Positions 11,538 through 23,928 of a stretch of DNA of 64,000 nucleotides are shown here, piece after piece (positions within the stretch are counted from its first letter, which is position 1; every line of letters begins with the position of its first letter). The position numbers and the translations under genes were made by a program. The stretch is taken from contig CM058236.1 in the NCBI GenBank assembly GCA_030180135.1, positions 48,900,947 to 48,964,946 on the forward strand, given 5' to 3'. This DNA comes from Orychophragmus violaceus (lineage: Eukaryota; Streptophyta; Magnoliopsida; Brassicales; Brassicaceae). The notes under the pieces were generated by a model, which saw only the letters and a program-made list of their open reading frames with translations, had not been told where the DNA came from and did not search any database.

Positions 11538-12088
11538 TGTAAAATCTCAGTTCCGCGTATCCAAAGATAGCAAGAACTTTAGGGTTTTTGAATTAGGGAT
11601 TCTAAAAGAAGAATTAATGAACACGGTGAGATTTAGGAAATTAGGGTTTAAAGCCGGTGTTTTCGAGATGGAAGCCGGTAAAAGAATGCTGTAAGTCGCC
11701 GAAGAGAGTTTTAGGTTTAGATTTGCTCTAAAGTCTCTCAGGCTGAGAATATTATGAAAAGCGTAAGTTTATTGAATGATATGAGGTCCCTTTATATAGG
11801 GTTACAAAGTCGGTTTCGACTATAAGGAAAATTTGTGATATACATCAATATTTCCTAATATCTCGGCTTGGATATTAAAGAATCTTTCCATATCTTTGAC
11901 ATCGCTACGCGCCGCCCCTATCTCTCTTTCCGACTTGCTTCCCAAAAACCCTAGACGTAAGCCGGTTGAACCGAATCGGATTTAACCCATGTTTTACCGA
12001 CTTGGGCCCTAAACCGCCTTTCCTTTCTGGGCCGACCTAAATTCCTGAATAGGCCTTTTTAGGGAAAATGCTAATCTTGACTCCAACA
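11538..12088 (-). repeat. gypsy #1 5' LTR
   Basis: This 551-bp LTR begins (minus strand) TGTTGGAGTCAAGATTA and ends with TTTTACA. It aligns along its length to the 542-bp LTR of gypsy #2 at 41880-42421. The matching LTR on the far side lies outside the window, so neither age nor target duplication can be read. Confidence 0.9.
11791..11800 (-). promoter_or_regulatory. TATA-like box in gypsy #1 LTR
   Basis: The minus strand reads GTAACCCTATATAAAGGG. The homologous position in gypsy #2 is GTAACCTTATAAAAAGG (42164-42170). Conservation of a TATA-type core in a divergent LTR pair supports it as the RNA polymerase II promoter core. Confidence 0.6.
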
Positions 12089-12550
12089 GTTTCCATCGAA
12101 AATACAGAGAGCGGTATTGTTACTTATATGATCTCTCTCTTTAACATATACTTGTACCTATCATCTATATTCTGCTTATTAATTCCTTTCAATGTCTTCA
12201 ATCTTCTCCTAGCCTTGTATTCGTGGTTGAGGGTGATGTGACTCTGACTAACATATCCAGTTCTTCAAAAAAGCTAACGGTAGGATTTGTATGAAGAACA
12301 ATTTACATAAGTATTCTTCTGGTTGCATCATTTCTACCCAACTTTGATTGCAATATTTCTCCATTAGTTTCTTCATTTTCTGCTGACAATCCATTTTTCA
12401 TGTAGGTTGATTCATATGCATACCTACCTCCAAAATTTTATCATTCCTTGGAATGTGTCAAATCCTTCGAGCGGAGGTTCTTCTCCTTCCCTTAAATATG
12501 ACAAGCAAAATAGGTCTACAGTTTATAACCCTCTGGTACTGCTACATCTC

Positions 12551-13403
12551 TAGGAATGAACATCTAGGAAGTTACACAACAGAGCTTATCGTTGGCTCCA
12601 CAGACAAGTAACCACTACTTGAGACTCCCGGTGAGGTAAGTGTATAAAACTTATCCACTTTTATCAGAATGCATCTAAAAATCTTTCAAAATACATCATA
12701 ATTCAAGTTGAGATTCTAATTTAGTCATCTTTGAAAACCCATTTTGTTATTTTTACAGGTTTTTTAGCTGCGGAAACTTCTTCTGGTCTCCCTTGCTTAT
12801 GACTTCAACATCCATGTACTTGTTTAATCAAATGAATCCTCTCGCTTCTTTAGACCTCTAAAGTTTAATTACTGTTGTTTGTGTCATATGAAGATTTTGG
12901 ATTTTCAGCCTGGAGAATTTCTCAATGTTAGGGTACAAATCTTTTTAGCTTCATTACCATAAAGATATATCTTGATACCATCAGTTGTTCTTAGTTTCCT
13001 TTTTCTGTTTAGTTTCGTTCTTCTCGAATGATTCGGTAATGTTTACAGGAAGTCCATTATAACCAACATGGTTTGTTGCTTCTAGAGGGCCAAGGCATTT
13101 ATCGCTTGGGCGATAACTGGTATGCAACTCTTTACTGATAAATCGTGAGTGTGATATATAACTCAAATGCACAACCAAGAACATTAGACTCTTTTTTTTG
13201 TCGTGGTCAATTGGTCATGTAATGTAAACTGCAACCACAACTACATTTTACATGATTTAAGAAGTGTTTGTAAATTTTTATAACCTGAAAGATCACTCTA
13301 CCACACACTCTTAACTATTGTTTGTTGTTTCAGGTATGCTGCGCTTGGAAAGACCAGGTCTCGGTATTTGTTGTACAAAGATGTGAATCGCAATTCATTG
13401 TGA
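12551..13403 (+). pseudogene. UGLYAH: (S)-ureidoglycine aminohydrolase pseudogene, 3' part
   Basis: Five exon-like blocks read as consecutive pieces of a cupin-fold ureidoglycine aminohydrolase, the plant purine-catabolism enzyme that releases ammonia from ureidoglycine. Block ends were set from splice signals: about 12551-12635 (TTELIVGSTDK then PLLETPGE), 12759-12815 (LRKLL...YDFNIH), 12894-12932 (LDFQPGEFLNV), 13049-13119 (EVHYNQHGLLLLEGQGIYRL) and 13334-13403 (YAALGKTRSRYLLYKDVN, stop). The frame is broken by TAA in the first block and TAG in the second. The join between the last two blocks appears to lack a segment normally present in this family. The N-terminal half is absent, perhaps because gypsy #1 inserted at 12088 or through older deletion. 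Family identity is from recall of the protein and should be confirmed by alignment. Confidence 0.7.
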
Positions 13404-15301
13404 TCAAAGATCTGAATGACTTGGTGGGAAGTTTGATGAGAAGAGTTCTTTGCATGAAAATCCAGAATCCCTTTCTTTAGTTTTCAGTCTTAAAAGCCTA
13501 ATCTCCATTGTTAGCTACTTGTGTGTGTATGAAGAAAGCAAATTTGAGATCTCAGTTGCATGTACTGTGTTGGCCGTTGTTTTTATATATATTGTTTTTT
13601 TCTTGCTTGATAACCCAAAGAAGTTGTTTATTTTTCATTGTAGAATTTAGAGTGTCATGTAATTTTGCAATGTCCCGGCTTGTGCACATGGGTTTGTGCA
13701 TTTCAAGTCGAGCACCCGACCTTTAATGTTCCTGATCTGGATTATCCGTATTAATACGGTAAGGGTAATGATGGTGAAGATAAGAGTCGAGAACTCGAGG
13801 TATGAGTGGACATCATACCCATGCCTATCTATGACCAGGCGATGGTGAACCAAACGTTCAAAGAGAGAGAAGACTCCAAGCCATCCCCAAGAACCATCAA
13901 TGTTTAAGATGAGTCCCAGGGAAATTAAGGAAAAAACACGGGACTTGAAACGAAGTGAAGAACAGAGCAAGATCCAATTTTATCGAGACATGGACTGTTC
14001 TGGTCGAGAGATATCAACCATGGGACATGCCAAGAATAGTTTTGGTTAAGAAACAGTCCCACATGCTCGACCATAGACCATACTATGACCATTTCCACCC
14101 GAAAGCACGTATGGATCTAAACTTGACGATGTCAAGGCCAACCAGAAGCGGCCCAGCTACAAATCCACCTGGCCTATATTGTTGACCAGTCTAGGAGCCC
14201 AAACCGTCTAAGACATGACCTAGACCAGACTAGAACCTTATATATCTTCCATTTGTCTAGTTTCCAGCTTTTTATATTTGGCACATTCAGAATCCGTGTT
14301 TTCAGTTTAGTTTTTTTGCAGTCAAATTTAATTTTTTTATGTGTGCAAAGTTTATAAGATTCTATTGCATTCTCTTAAAATTTTAAAATGACATTAAAAA
14401 AAATCCATCGAACTTTTTACAAAAATACATGAAAATTTATAGCTTAGTGGTCTGCAATTGAATTCTAATTCTTGGATTCAATTTAAAAAAACCAATTACC
14501 CTGAAATCTATCATTACTCAACTATGCAAATTAAAGAAAATTATTAACCAATGGGACAACTATATTATTTACAATATTCAATTACTTGTTTAATGTTTCA
14601 ATTATCTATAACTATATAAAAAGAAAATAAAATATGGACTATTCACATCCACTTTTTGCCGTTTTCTTCAGTTGTAAGAAGTTTAAATTGTACGGACAAC
14701 AAAACAAGAGACTAATATCCTAACATTGTTGTATATGGTTATTGATTGTTTTCTTTTTCTTGATATTTTTTATGATTCTTTAATGGTCTTGGTTTTTTTT
14801 TTAATGATAACATCCAAATAGTTGTACTTAAGAAAACCTCAAAACATTCATCATCTTAGATTAGAAAGCTTCTTTCTTGTGATATTGCATATTACATGTG
14901 GTTCAACCCTTGATTAGTATTACTTACATTCGCCTTTCACTTGGGTACCTAGTTAGGGTCTTAAAACTTTGAACTAATCAATTTATTTTGAACAAAAGTT
15001 GTACATGAATGAATGTATAGTGAAAAACATTCTTATCTCTAGAAATTAAAATATGTTATAGTGGACCAATATATGTATCCAATATGATCACTATGATCTC
15101 TTAATATAAAAAAAATTCATTTTTGCTTCAAGTATTTCACGCTCTTTAGCCAACTCGTGTTATCCATCACTTGAGGTTGACAACGATCTAATGTACTCAC
15201 AATAATCTAGCGGTTTGGTGTGTAGACCAAACATATGACCTCTTTTGGTGCATTATCAAGATGTCCATTTCGTGCTAACGCGTCAATGTATGTCATACAT
15301 G
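13404..15301. other. intergenic, no gene recognised
   Basis: The part 13640-14260 is more GC-balanced and might be an old repeat fragment. I could not find ends or a protein match for it. From 14260 to 15301 the sequence is AT-rich with no supported feature. A minus-strand open frame at 13647-13970 does not resemble a known family. Confidence 0.5.
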
Positions 15302-16586
15302 TTAAATTGTTTGTTCCATTGATAGTATATTAAATATTTTAACTAGAATGTAGTAGGCCCATTTAGGCTTCCCAACATGACTACATGCAACCATTGCATT
15401 CCAATATGTTGCTTCTCTTTTGACCAATTCCTTAGGCATATTAAGAAACATTGTAATTGCTTGATCACATTTTCCCCCCAAGTTTAGAGTTGCTATTCCA
15501 TACACCTAGGGTCCGATTGGTTGTTAAACTGTGAGGGCTGTATGGATTTTAACAGTTTTGACAGCCTATTTTTGTCCAATCAAACTTTGTTTACTTTTAT
15601 TAATTTTACGGTCTCTACAGCCCTCATCTCATCTTTTCTTCTTTACTTCTAGTAGTTTATAAAAGCTAACGTAGGAAGGCTGTGAGGAAACTTTAACTTT
15701 TTTTTTACTGTGAAAATATATAATTTTTAAATGGTAGAAATCAAATATGTTCTAGAAATAATCAAAGTTTCGAAATAACCAAACAATATTTTAAAAAACA
15801 ATCTTATAAATATGATGGAAACATATATTTGATTGAAAGCTAGATAAATCCAAAATCCAAATATTTAATATAAACAGATTCGCTAGCTCTAATATTTTTT
15901 TGTTGAAAAAATAACAAATTAAATAAATAAAATTTAAAAATTACTCTAAATACAAATTTTGGAATTTTGTATTTTCTGAAAATAGTCCAATTTAGCAAAA
16001 TGATTTTAAAAGAGGTAAAAACTTTAAACAAAATAATTTTACCATAAAACTTTAAATATATATGATGAGATTTTCAAAGTTTATGTATGCTATGTCAAAT
16101 ATATCTCTGCTTTTATTTTAATTTGGCATCATTCTATTTTAGCAATTTTTATTTTTTGATAAAATCATTTTTTATTTTATTTAATAGATTATTGCTTTAG
16201 TTAAATTTTAATAACTAAGAAATTAATTTTTTACGGTTTCAATTATTTTTGTTGAAAAAATAATAGTTAAAATATAGTTACAGTTTTCACAGTTTTTATT
16301 AACAATCACACTTTAAAAAAATATTAAAGTAACAGTCACAGTTCTTACAGTCAAAATCTCTACAGTCAAAAACTAACAGTCACAGTCTACAGTCACAGTC
16401 CTAACCAATCGGAGCCTAATCTAGCACCATTGGAGAAACAACATTAAGTAAACAACCTCTTAGCATCTACCCTATAACCTAATGCTACATAAGCCTTAAG
16501 AGCTTTCCACATACTTGGTCTGGTTTTAATCTAAAATTCAGTATAATTACATGTATTCTTCATACACTTATCATATTATCAATATC
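15302..16586 (-). pseudogene. PPR protein gene fragment, split by a MITE
   Basis: On the minus strand 15302-15508 reads YGIATLNLGGKCDQAI...ATYWNAMVACSHVGKPKWA, which has the spacing and residues of pentatricopeptide repeats. The other side of the MITE (16417-16586) reads KALKAYVALGYRVDAKRLF with frame disruptions. PPR proteins are organelle RNA-binding proteins. Only about two repeats are visible and they are not in one frame. The right edge is cut by array 1 at 16592. A few more related residues may follow beyond the array at 32137. Confidence 0.55.
15509..16416. mobile_element. Harbinger-like non-autonomous DNA element (MITE)
   Basis: The ends are inverted repeats: GGGTCCGATTGGTT on the left, and on the right a sequence whose reverse complement is GGCTCCGATTGGTT. 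Subterminal ACAGT/ACTGT motifs are dense at both ends. The 908-bp body is AT-rich and has no transposase. Terminal sequence style fits PIF/Harbinger. The 3-bp duplication is ambiguous (CTA before, CTA or TAA after, depending on the exact end). The element splits the PPR fragment. Confidence 0.7.
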
Positions 16587-16591
16587 CTTGC

Positions 16592-18236
16592 TGTAACACC
16601 CGTCTCCCGGCGAACCGGAGACGCGGCATTAGGGCGCCCGCTGAACCGGATTCGGTCTAACCGGGACGCCAACGCAACTTGTCCCAGGACCCGGCGCTTC
16701 CTTCGTATTCAAATCCACCAATAACATCACAACGATCGATCAATCCTGCATCCGGACCTGCGAGGGAAAAAAGACAGGGAAAGAAAAGAGGACTGAGTAA
16801 TTGTTTCAAACACAATGTCCCAACGAGGGCGGACTAAGGAATCCGCGATCCCGGCTTACGCCACACAACTACGAAACAAGTTCTAAGCTAATATCACCTT
16901 GCACGCAATGACCGAAGGCACATTACAATCAACCTACGAAATAACTACATGTCTATGGATGCAGACTAGGGCTGCCTTCCCCTAATCCCACCCACGGACC
17001 GGCCATTACGCCCTTTCCACAGCAAACAAACGGCTCGCGAACCTTCGAACCACAACACACCACCACGGGAGGGCTCGTCAGGACCCTCCTCCGACGATCA
17101 AGGATAATCACGGAACGAACCTCGTACCTTGTCCTGTCAAACAATTTCTACCGCAACCTAATCCATACAAGCCATCACACACAAGCAACATTTTCGATTT
17201 AAGCGATAACCTAGCATTCTACGTTCTGCAATCAATCACATGGAGCTCTCTACTGCCCTAGACTACCTAGGAAAGACGACATTAACGAAGGACTTGCGTC
17301 CGGAACTGAATGGAGTAAGGGAAGATCACAACCGGTCCTCACCTTGGTCAAAGAAGGGCAAAACGGTAATTTAGGAAGCTTCCTCGGCCCAAACGGACAT
17401 CAGATCTGGAAAGAGGACGAGAAATCGAGTGAGATAGGCTTTTGATTCGCTTAAATCGGGCTTAGGATGAGCTAGATATGATCGATTGAAGATACCCAAC
17501 TCAAACCAGCTTAACCGACCTAAACCGGAAATTGAAATTAAATTAAAATCGAAATTAGAAAATTGAACCGGTTAACCCAAACCGGACCGGTCAACGGTCA
17601 ACCCGACCCGATCAACGGGTCAACGTCAACCGAGTTGACTCGGTCGCCGGCCGAGTTGACTCGGCGACGGCTCCGGTGGTCGGCGACGGCGGAGCTCCGG
17701 TGGACGGCGGCGGCTCCGAAGACCGGCGGCGGTGGCGGGTGACGGCGGACCTCCGGCGGCGCGTGAAGATTCCCGGCGGCGCGTGCGGCGGCGCGTGAAG
17801 AACCGGCGATTCTTCCTCATGTGATTGCGGGCGCGTCCGGACAGCTATGGAGGTGCAGTTTGCGGCTACGGCTTCGTCTCGACGAGAGGAACGCGATGGT
17901 GGTCTCGGATTTCCCAGATTACTCACGGATAAAAAGTTACGGAGGTTTTAGATCTCGGGTTGAAGGGAAATAGATCTGAAAAAGGGTTTACCGGATCTCT
18001 TTGGACTCTAAACGATGGAGGAGCATCAGATCTACCTTCTGGAGGTTGTGACTGCGACGGAAAAAGGAGCAGAGCTTCGCCGAGAATCTCCTTTTCTGAT
18101 TTCTCCTTTAGGTGGCTACTCTTTAAATAGAGAAACGGAGAGGGGAACCCTAGGGTTTTAGGAAGGCTAATGGGTTTGGGCTGGGCTTTTTCTTCTTTTC
18201 TTAAAAAATTTAAATGGCTGGGCCAGGGCCCTTACA
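16592..18236 (-). repeat. array 1 LTR A (1,645 bp)
   Basis: This is the left outer LTR. A GC-rich region around 17590-17830 contains repeated GTCAACGG and GTTGACTCGG motifs and CGGCGG-rich sequence. It is the longest of the three copies because of extra GCGGCGCGTGAAG-type and GAGTTGACTCGG segments. A TATTTAAAG-type promoter core is on the minus strand near 18122-18130. Confidence 0.92.
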
Positions 18237-19036
18237 ATTCTCCCCCCCTTAAAAGAATTCGTCCTGAATTCTGTGGCGGAAGATCTCCACTGCAACTCCT
18301 TTCCAAACACACTCCGTAGATTTCGCTGACCAAAACTGACTTGTTTGCTTACTTGCTTGAAAAGAACTTGTCCTTGAATCCTGGAGACTGCTTCTCCCCC
18401 CCCCCCCTTATTTCAAACCACACTCTGGAGTGTCCTCCTCCTTGGTGTTAATCCAATAGCATCTTCCATAATGCAATACAATACGCCAAATGCTACCGCC
18501 CATGTCCATTAGGGTCGGTCTCCAACGGTTAGAAACAACACTCATCCCTCGAGTGGTTCTAAATCTTGAATTCGATGCCCCGCTTCCAATCCCATTCTCC
18601 TCAACGGTTTCCATTACCGTGCCACAGTGCATCATCCACTTTCAAATGGATTCTCTATGACGATTTTCCATTACCGTGCACTATGGCCTTGACTGTCGCA
18701 CAAACCATCGTCCTTGCTTTCCCTTGGTGGACGATGAGGTTAACCATGTCCTTCATGGCTACCTGAATGGTGGGGAACGACCCACTTAACTCCTGATAAG
18801 CTCCCATGCCACGCTTCCGCTGCGCATTCTGATTTCCAAACCGGTTCCAATCTGACTTCCAGCTCAAGGTTTCCTACCTTGTGATCTGGTTGTGGTGCTT
18901 TCCAAACACCATCCTTTGGGTTTCCTTCCCCATTAAGCTTGTCCTCCTTTGCCCTTCTTTGCAGCTTCTTGCCAATCCTCTAAAGTGTTTTTTTAACACT
19001 CTTCCGTTGGATTTCCATTTCCAATATCCTACTTTG
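18237..19036 (-). other. array 1 internal region A, left part, with polypurine tract
   Basis: It begins with ATTCTCCCCCCCCTTAAAAG, which is a polypurine tract on the minus strand (AAGGGGGGG type). A poly-C run lies near 18397-18408. The rest is near-identical to 28720-29519 and codes for nothing I recognise. It ends at the CTTTG target of copia #2. Confidence 0.85.
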
Positions 19037-19684
19037 TGAAGGATTATGTGTGTTAATGGTGTAATTATCAGGTTACAACCTAGCACATAACCAACTAGGA
19101 TCTAGGTGATTTGCAGATGAATCATAAACAGATCAGGATGATTACCTTATGATTGCAGCGGATTGATCAAGGGAATATCGAGATCTGCAAGAGCTGATGA
19201 TTACCGGCTCCTCCTAGGTATCCACACGCTTACAAGCTACGGATCAGGCTGCTAGACCAAGCTCGGAATCAACAGAGAGAGAGAGGACGGCTGCTCATCA
19301 AAATCGCAGATGGGAATTAATTACCCTAAGCTGCGCCTCCCTCTGCCTTATATGGGCCCAAGTTATTAAACTAATGGCCTATTAGGCTTTTGGGCCCAAG
19401 ACACAAATCAGACAAAAGCCTGTATTTTGTCTGGCCCAATTCTCTGTACCAATACAGTAAATGTCTTTGCATCTTACCGTATTAATTCCATTTTAACTTT
19501 CCCGTTAGCTATGGTGTGTGACCCTTAGGGATCATACAATACTGGTAATAAGTCCTAAACTTATAGATCATGAGCGGGCTCTAGCAAGTCATCATGATCA
19601 CCCAGTATTTATGACTTATGTCTGATCTCGACACTTATCATACTTTCTAGAGATAGTACAGTAGATTTCAGGACATTCCCAACA
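19037..19684 (-). repeat. copia #2 3' LTR
   Basis: The minus strand reads TGTTGGGAATGTCC to AATCCTTCA. The sequence is related to the copia #3 LTR, sharing blocks such as GACATAAGTCATA and GCTCATGATCTATAAG. A CATATAAGG core on the minus strand near 19346-19353 is a candidate TATA box. Confidence 0.95.
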
Positions 19685-19697
19685 ATCTCCCACTTGT
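19685..19697 (-). other. polypurine tract, copia #2
   Basis: The plus strand ATCTCCCACTTGT is ACAAGTGGGAGAT on the element strand, directly next to the 3' LTR. The core matches the copia #1 tract. Confidence 0.9.
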
Positions 19698-20499
19698 ACT
19701 GGAATCCTACATTCCCTAATCCTTTTGTCTCAATATCTCAATCTGGCATAAGGCAAGATGCGTGTCATCCTTATATAGCCAGACCATGTTTATCGGAACA
19801 GATTTGATACTGACAATGCAAACGACTTGGGCAAGTCTGTTTGGGAGTGGCCACTCTCTTACCAGCTATCAAGTCTCCGATTGGCCTAGAGATATTACCT
19901 CCGTTAAACGGCAGGGACAAATCCCTTCTTGTTCCATCACTATGAACTACACGCTTCATAATACACCCAACCAAGGTCCTTATAGCTCCCAATTACGAAA
20001 CAGCGTTAGACAATGATCAAAGTGCATCAATCCATGTGCAGCCACATGCATGCGAACTCAGGTCTAAGGACTATACTCTATAGTCGTATATGAGAACCTC
20101 TTATGACACAGATATTAATATCTTGTAGAGTTCTCATCAGCGGGCCATGTCCGGTCATATGCTCCCCTACATATACCTATGTGTCGACTTTGATGCCGCG
20201 CATCTATGACCCCTCGAAATTTGGTCATAAGTCTCAACACAATCTAGTCTCAAGTGGTTGTTGGTGTTCCAATTTCAACAACCTTCGACTATGGACACTA
20301 TGATTTATGTCATTTCGTTAAATATGGGGTTTCAGGATCAAGTCTTACTCATGTACTTCGATGGCCCATATATAATGACATGAATCATTTTGGAACGATT
20401 ATTTATATCACAGTTAAAATAATCCAGAAATCATAGATTTCATAAACATAAAATATTATGTTTACATGAACCTTTCAAAAAAACTAAATAAAGCCCTTT

Positions 20500-22924
20500 A
20501 CAAACTCCCACTGAAATTAAGACTACATCTTAATTTCACTCATCCTACAGCTACAGTCCGCGACTCGTGCTTAGGCATAAGGAGTGGCTTCGTTAATAGA
20601 TTAGCAACGTTCTCATTCGATGAAACTTGCTTATCTACTTAACACCTCTGTCATTTATCTCACGGAATAGGTTATACCTACCCTCAAGGTGTTTGGACCT
20701 CTGATGTGCAGCTAGTCTCATCTATGCTGGGAATCACATCAAGTTCAGTGATGAACTCTTCTTTCCAAACAACCTCTTTCGCCGCTTCTCAAGCTGCGAA
20801 ATGTTCAGCTTAAGTCATGGAGTCAGCAACAGTGCCTTGCACCGCCAGTCAGACACAAGATATAGCCGGACTGTGACCGGGAATTATCTTTGTCTATTGG
20901 AAACTTGTCTTTCAGACTCTATCGACTTGTAGCACCTCACTTTCTCCGTAAATCAAGAATTTATCCTTAGTATTCCTCAAATACTTTAGGATATTCTTTA
21001 CGGCAATCCAGTGATTCTTTGCTGGATTTGACTGGTCTTTACTTGTCTTGCTTAACATTAAAACAACATCAAACAAGTACGTTTCATGGCATACATGATA
21101 GATCCAATTGCCGACGCATATGGAATCTCATCCATGCATTCAAGCTCAGCAGTTATCTTTAGGACACTATTTCTTGCTTAACGTAATGCCATGTGACATT
21201 GGCATAAAACCCTTCTTGGAATGCTGAAAACGTGTAGGACTTTGTCAATTTAAGAATCCTGACTTTGTCCTACCAGCTCTTTTGGATCTCTATCTTTAGA
21301 TCCAAAATCCAAGAACTACGTGGCTTTACCCATGTCAACCACAAAACCAACTCCCAAGCCAGTCCTTTACCGACTGCAACATTGGGACGTTATTTCCGAG
21401 AATCAGTATGTCATCGACATACACTATGAGAAATGCAACATTGCTCCCACTTATCTTTTAGTAAACGCACAGTTCCACTTCGTTCATGTTCAAGTCAAAA
21501 CCTTGACTACTTCAACAGAACGAAGATTCCAACTCCGATATGTTTGCTTCCATCCATGAATGGATCAATGAAGCTAACTTACACATAGTGTAATTTTTTG
21601 GAGTCCGGGCTCACTTTCGCTTTTGTTAATTTCGCAGGTTCGTCACTTTCAATGATCATCAGATCATGGCAACTTTCAATGATCATCAGGTTCAACTAAT
21701 GACGAGAAATCACTCTCGGATTAGTGACTGATTCATTCAGATCTGCGAACTTCAGGCTCTACAGGTGTAGATTCTACAGAAATCTGTAAATCCATCCGCT
21801 GCTCTTCCTCAACAGGTTGAGCAGCCTCCTGTATTTCTCGAATTTCTTCGAGTTACACTTTTACTCCCACTGTTCTTCTTGGAAAGTAACTTCCCTTCTT
21901 AGAAAACAGAATGGACGTAAAAGTAACAAGCTTTGGTTTCCCTAGGACAACCAGCGAAGTAGCACAACTACAAATACTCAGTAAAGACGAATTTGGATCA
22001 TTTCCAATCCACATTTACGTGGTGTCTTTCAACTGATATTGGTGGAACTATTTCAGCGTAAACTTAGATATTTCTAGAGCGTTATTCTTAAAGAATATCA
22101 TGGAAGATTCGTGTGACTCATCTTTAATCATTTCTAATAAGATCTGATTCTTTCTCACAGAAACACCTCAAGGTTTTCAGGAGAAATGAGCTGTGAAGCG
22201 ACTTCACACTCATTCAGATGATCACACCATCAATGACTTAAGTATTTTCACTCGTGATCTAATCCAGAGTCTCAATACTTTTGTCACTCAGATTCTATAC
22301 CTCATTCTGGATTCTTTCGATCATATCAAAGAATTCCGACTTGTGTCTCATCAAATGAACACAGTCATACTCACTGAAGTAATCAGTAAAGATAATGAAG
22401 TATAGGATATTTTCTCTGGCATTACTGCTCATCGGGCCACATACATGAGTAGGTTCAAGGTCCAATAAGCCTTTGGGCTTTTCTCTAGCTCGGCTAAGAT
22501 GGGCCCTTTGTCTTTTGGTCTAGTAAGCAGAATTCAAGTCACATAAGATATCCATTCAAATGAGCCCAAAAGTCCATAACTATGGGGTTTCTGAATCTGA
22601 CTTACTCTATGTGACCAAAACATTTATGCCAAGAAAAATCAGGTTTAATTCATCAGATTTAAACCAATTGCGGTATTTATGTTACATTTTAGGCACTCTA
22701 TGGTTTAAGATATAAAACCCATTCCTTGAATAGGGTGCTACAATTAATATTTCATTAAGATCAAAAGAACAAAACTTGTCTTTTATCAAAATGAAAAACA
22801 TTCAAATTCTTACAAGAAAATGAAAAACAACTCTGCTCAAAGCAGGTACATTGTAGCAATTACTTAATATAAAACCAAGCCTCAAAGGCATCTACAAGTG
22901 AAAACCCTACGGCTGAGGCAGCAT
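20500..22924 (-). pseudogene. copia #2 pol remnants (integrase, RT, RNase H), heavily frameshifted
   Basis: Short minus-strand stretches match copia #1 pol in order: the region after protease (NNCYNVPA near 22840), integrase pieces, RT pieces near 21300-21500, and the RNase H end near 20550-20620 (VANLLTKPL). Many frameshifts, stops and missing segments occur, and no long open frame survives. The span is about 0.5 kb shorter than the matching part of copia #1. The 19698-20499 stretch is the 3' non-coding region. Confidence 0.8.
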
Positions 22925-23926
22925 CTATAGCTCCTTCCAGACACGCAGTTCCACTTGCCCTTCCTTCAACGTTCTACTGATCCTTAGGCTCTCCATATTA
23001 TAACAAATATCAGTGCCACAACCAGTATTCAATACCTTTAAGGTAGAACTTGAAGTAACAACATGAATACCTGAGGAAGTAGTCTTATACATCACCTTCA
23101 ACTCCTCATAATCTTCCATGAATTTAATGCAATCTCTCTTCCAATGTCCAGTCTCTTTACAGTAGCAGCACTTACCAACGTAAGAGGTATCTGACTCGGG
23201 CTCAGAAGACACACGCTTGCCATGATTCAAAATCTGGACAACTTTGTCTTCACCCTTGTCAGCATTAGGTTTTGTAAACCTACCCTTCTCCTTCATGAGA
23301 TTGTACAGGGTACTCTTCACGTTTGGCTCAACTGTTTTGAGCATATCATGCAGTTCAGTCAACGTCTTCGTTAAGCCTTTGTTGATATAGTTCCTTCTGA
23401 ACTTATCATAGCTTGACGGCAGTGACTGCAGAATGATCTCAGTTGCCAATTCTTGGCTAACTTGATAATCCAGTTTCCTCAGGTTATCAATGTAACCCAT
23501 CATTTTACTGACATGAGGACTTACTGGATGATCATTTGGTAGCTTGCAGCTAGTGAGAGACTTAACCAACTGGTATCTCTCCACTCTTACCTGCTCCTGA
23601 AATTTCTATTTCAGGTTGCTGATCATCTCTATTGGCGACTCCATGTTCTCATATTGCTTCAGCAAATCTGAGTCCATGGTAGCCAATATCAGACCACGCA
23701 CATCTACCGCATCATTATAATGCTTATTCCAAGCATCATATACTGCATGAGAGGCATTGGACCCGATCCTCACGGGGAGAGCTCTCTCAAGGACATAGTC
23801 CTTTCTCTCCTGCCTGAGGACTAGCCTCAGGTTCCGCGACCAAGTCAAGAAATTTGATCCGTTCAGTTTGTCCACTTCAAGGACAGACCGGATCGAGAAA
23901 GTGTTTTGATTGTTTGTGCTAGTCAT
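22925..23926 (-). pseudogene. copia #2 gag and start of protease
   Basis: The ATG at 23926 follows a splice-acceptor-like TTTCAG by two bases. Gag is colinear with copia #1 and #3 gag (TFSIRSVLEVDKLNGSNFL). It has one in-frame TAG at 23606-23608, then continues in the same frame to the zinc knuckle CCYCKETGHWKRDC and the protease start. There the catalytic motif reads VLNTGCG, with Asn in place of the usual Asp, which should inactivate the protease. The frame ends at 22925 after RVWKEL. The product would package RNA in virus-like particles. Confidence 0.9.
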
Positions 23927-23928
23927 AA

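Larger units (their letters stand above)
1..12088 (-). mobile_element. Ty3/gypsy LTR retrotransposon #1 (Tat-like), partial, interrupted
   Basis: Reading leftward, the element has a 5' LTR (11538-12088), a primer-binding site, gag, protease, reverse transcriptase and the start of RNase H. It then runs off the left window edge, so its integrase and 3' LTR are not seen. Copia #1 (919-8334) interrupts the reverse transcriptase. The LTR ends (TGTTGG...TTACA on the minus strand), the primer site and the protein sequences match gypsy #2 at 41880, so the two are one family. The Tat assignment rests on the gag style and on the antisense ORF in the sibling copy. The whole 11492-to-1 coding stretch stays in one reading frame once the copia insertion is discounted, but it contains at least seven in-frame stops. 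It is therefore a dead copy. Confidence 0.9.

Noticed and set aside
13647..13970. Minus-strand 107-codon open frame
   Set aside because: No recognisable family, no splice or promoter context, and unusual composition; it is probably a chance frame in an old repeat.
17612..17926. Arg/Pro-rich frames in the array 1 LTRs (also 28161-28409 and 31546-31821)
   Set aside because: They come from CGG/CCG-rich LTR sequence on both strands and have no domain.
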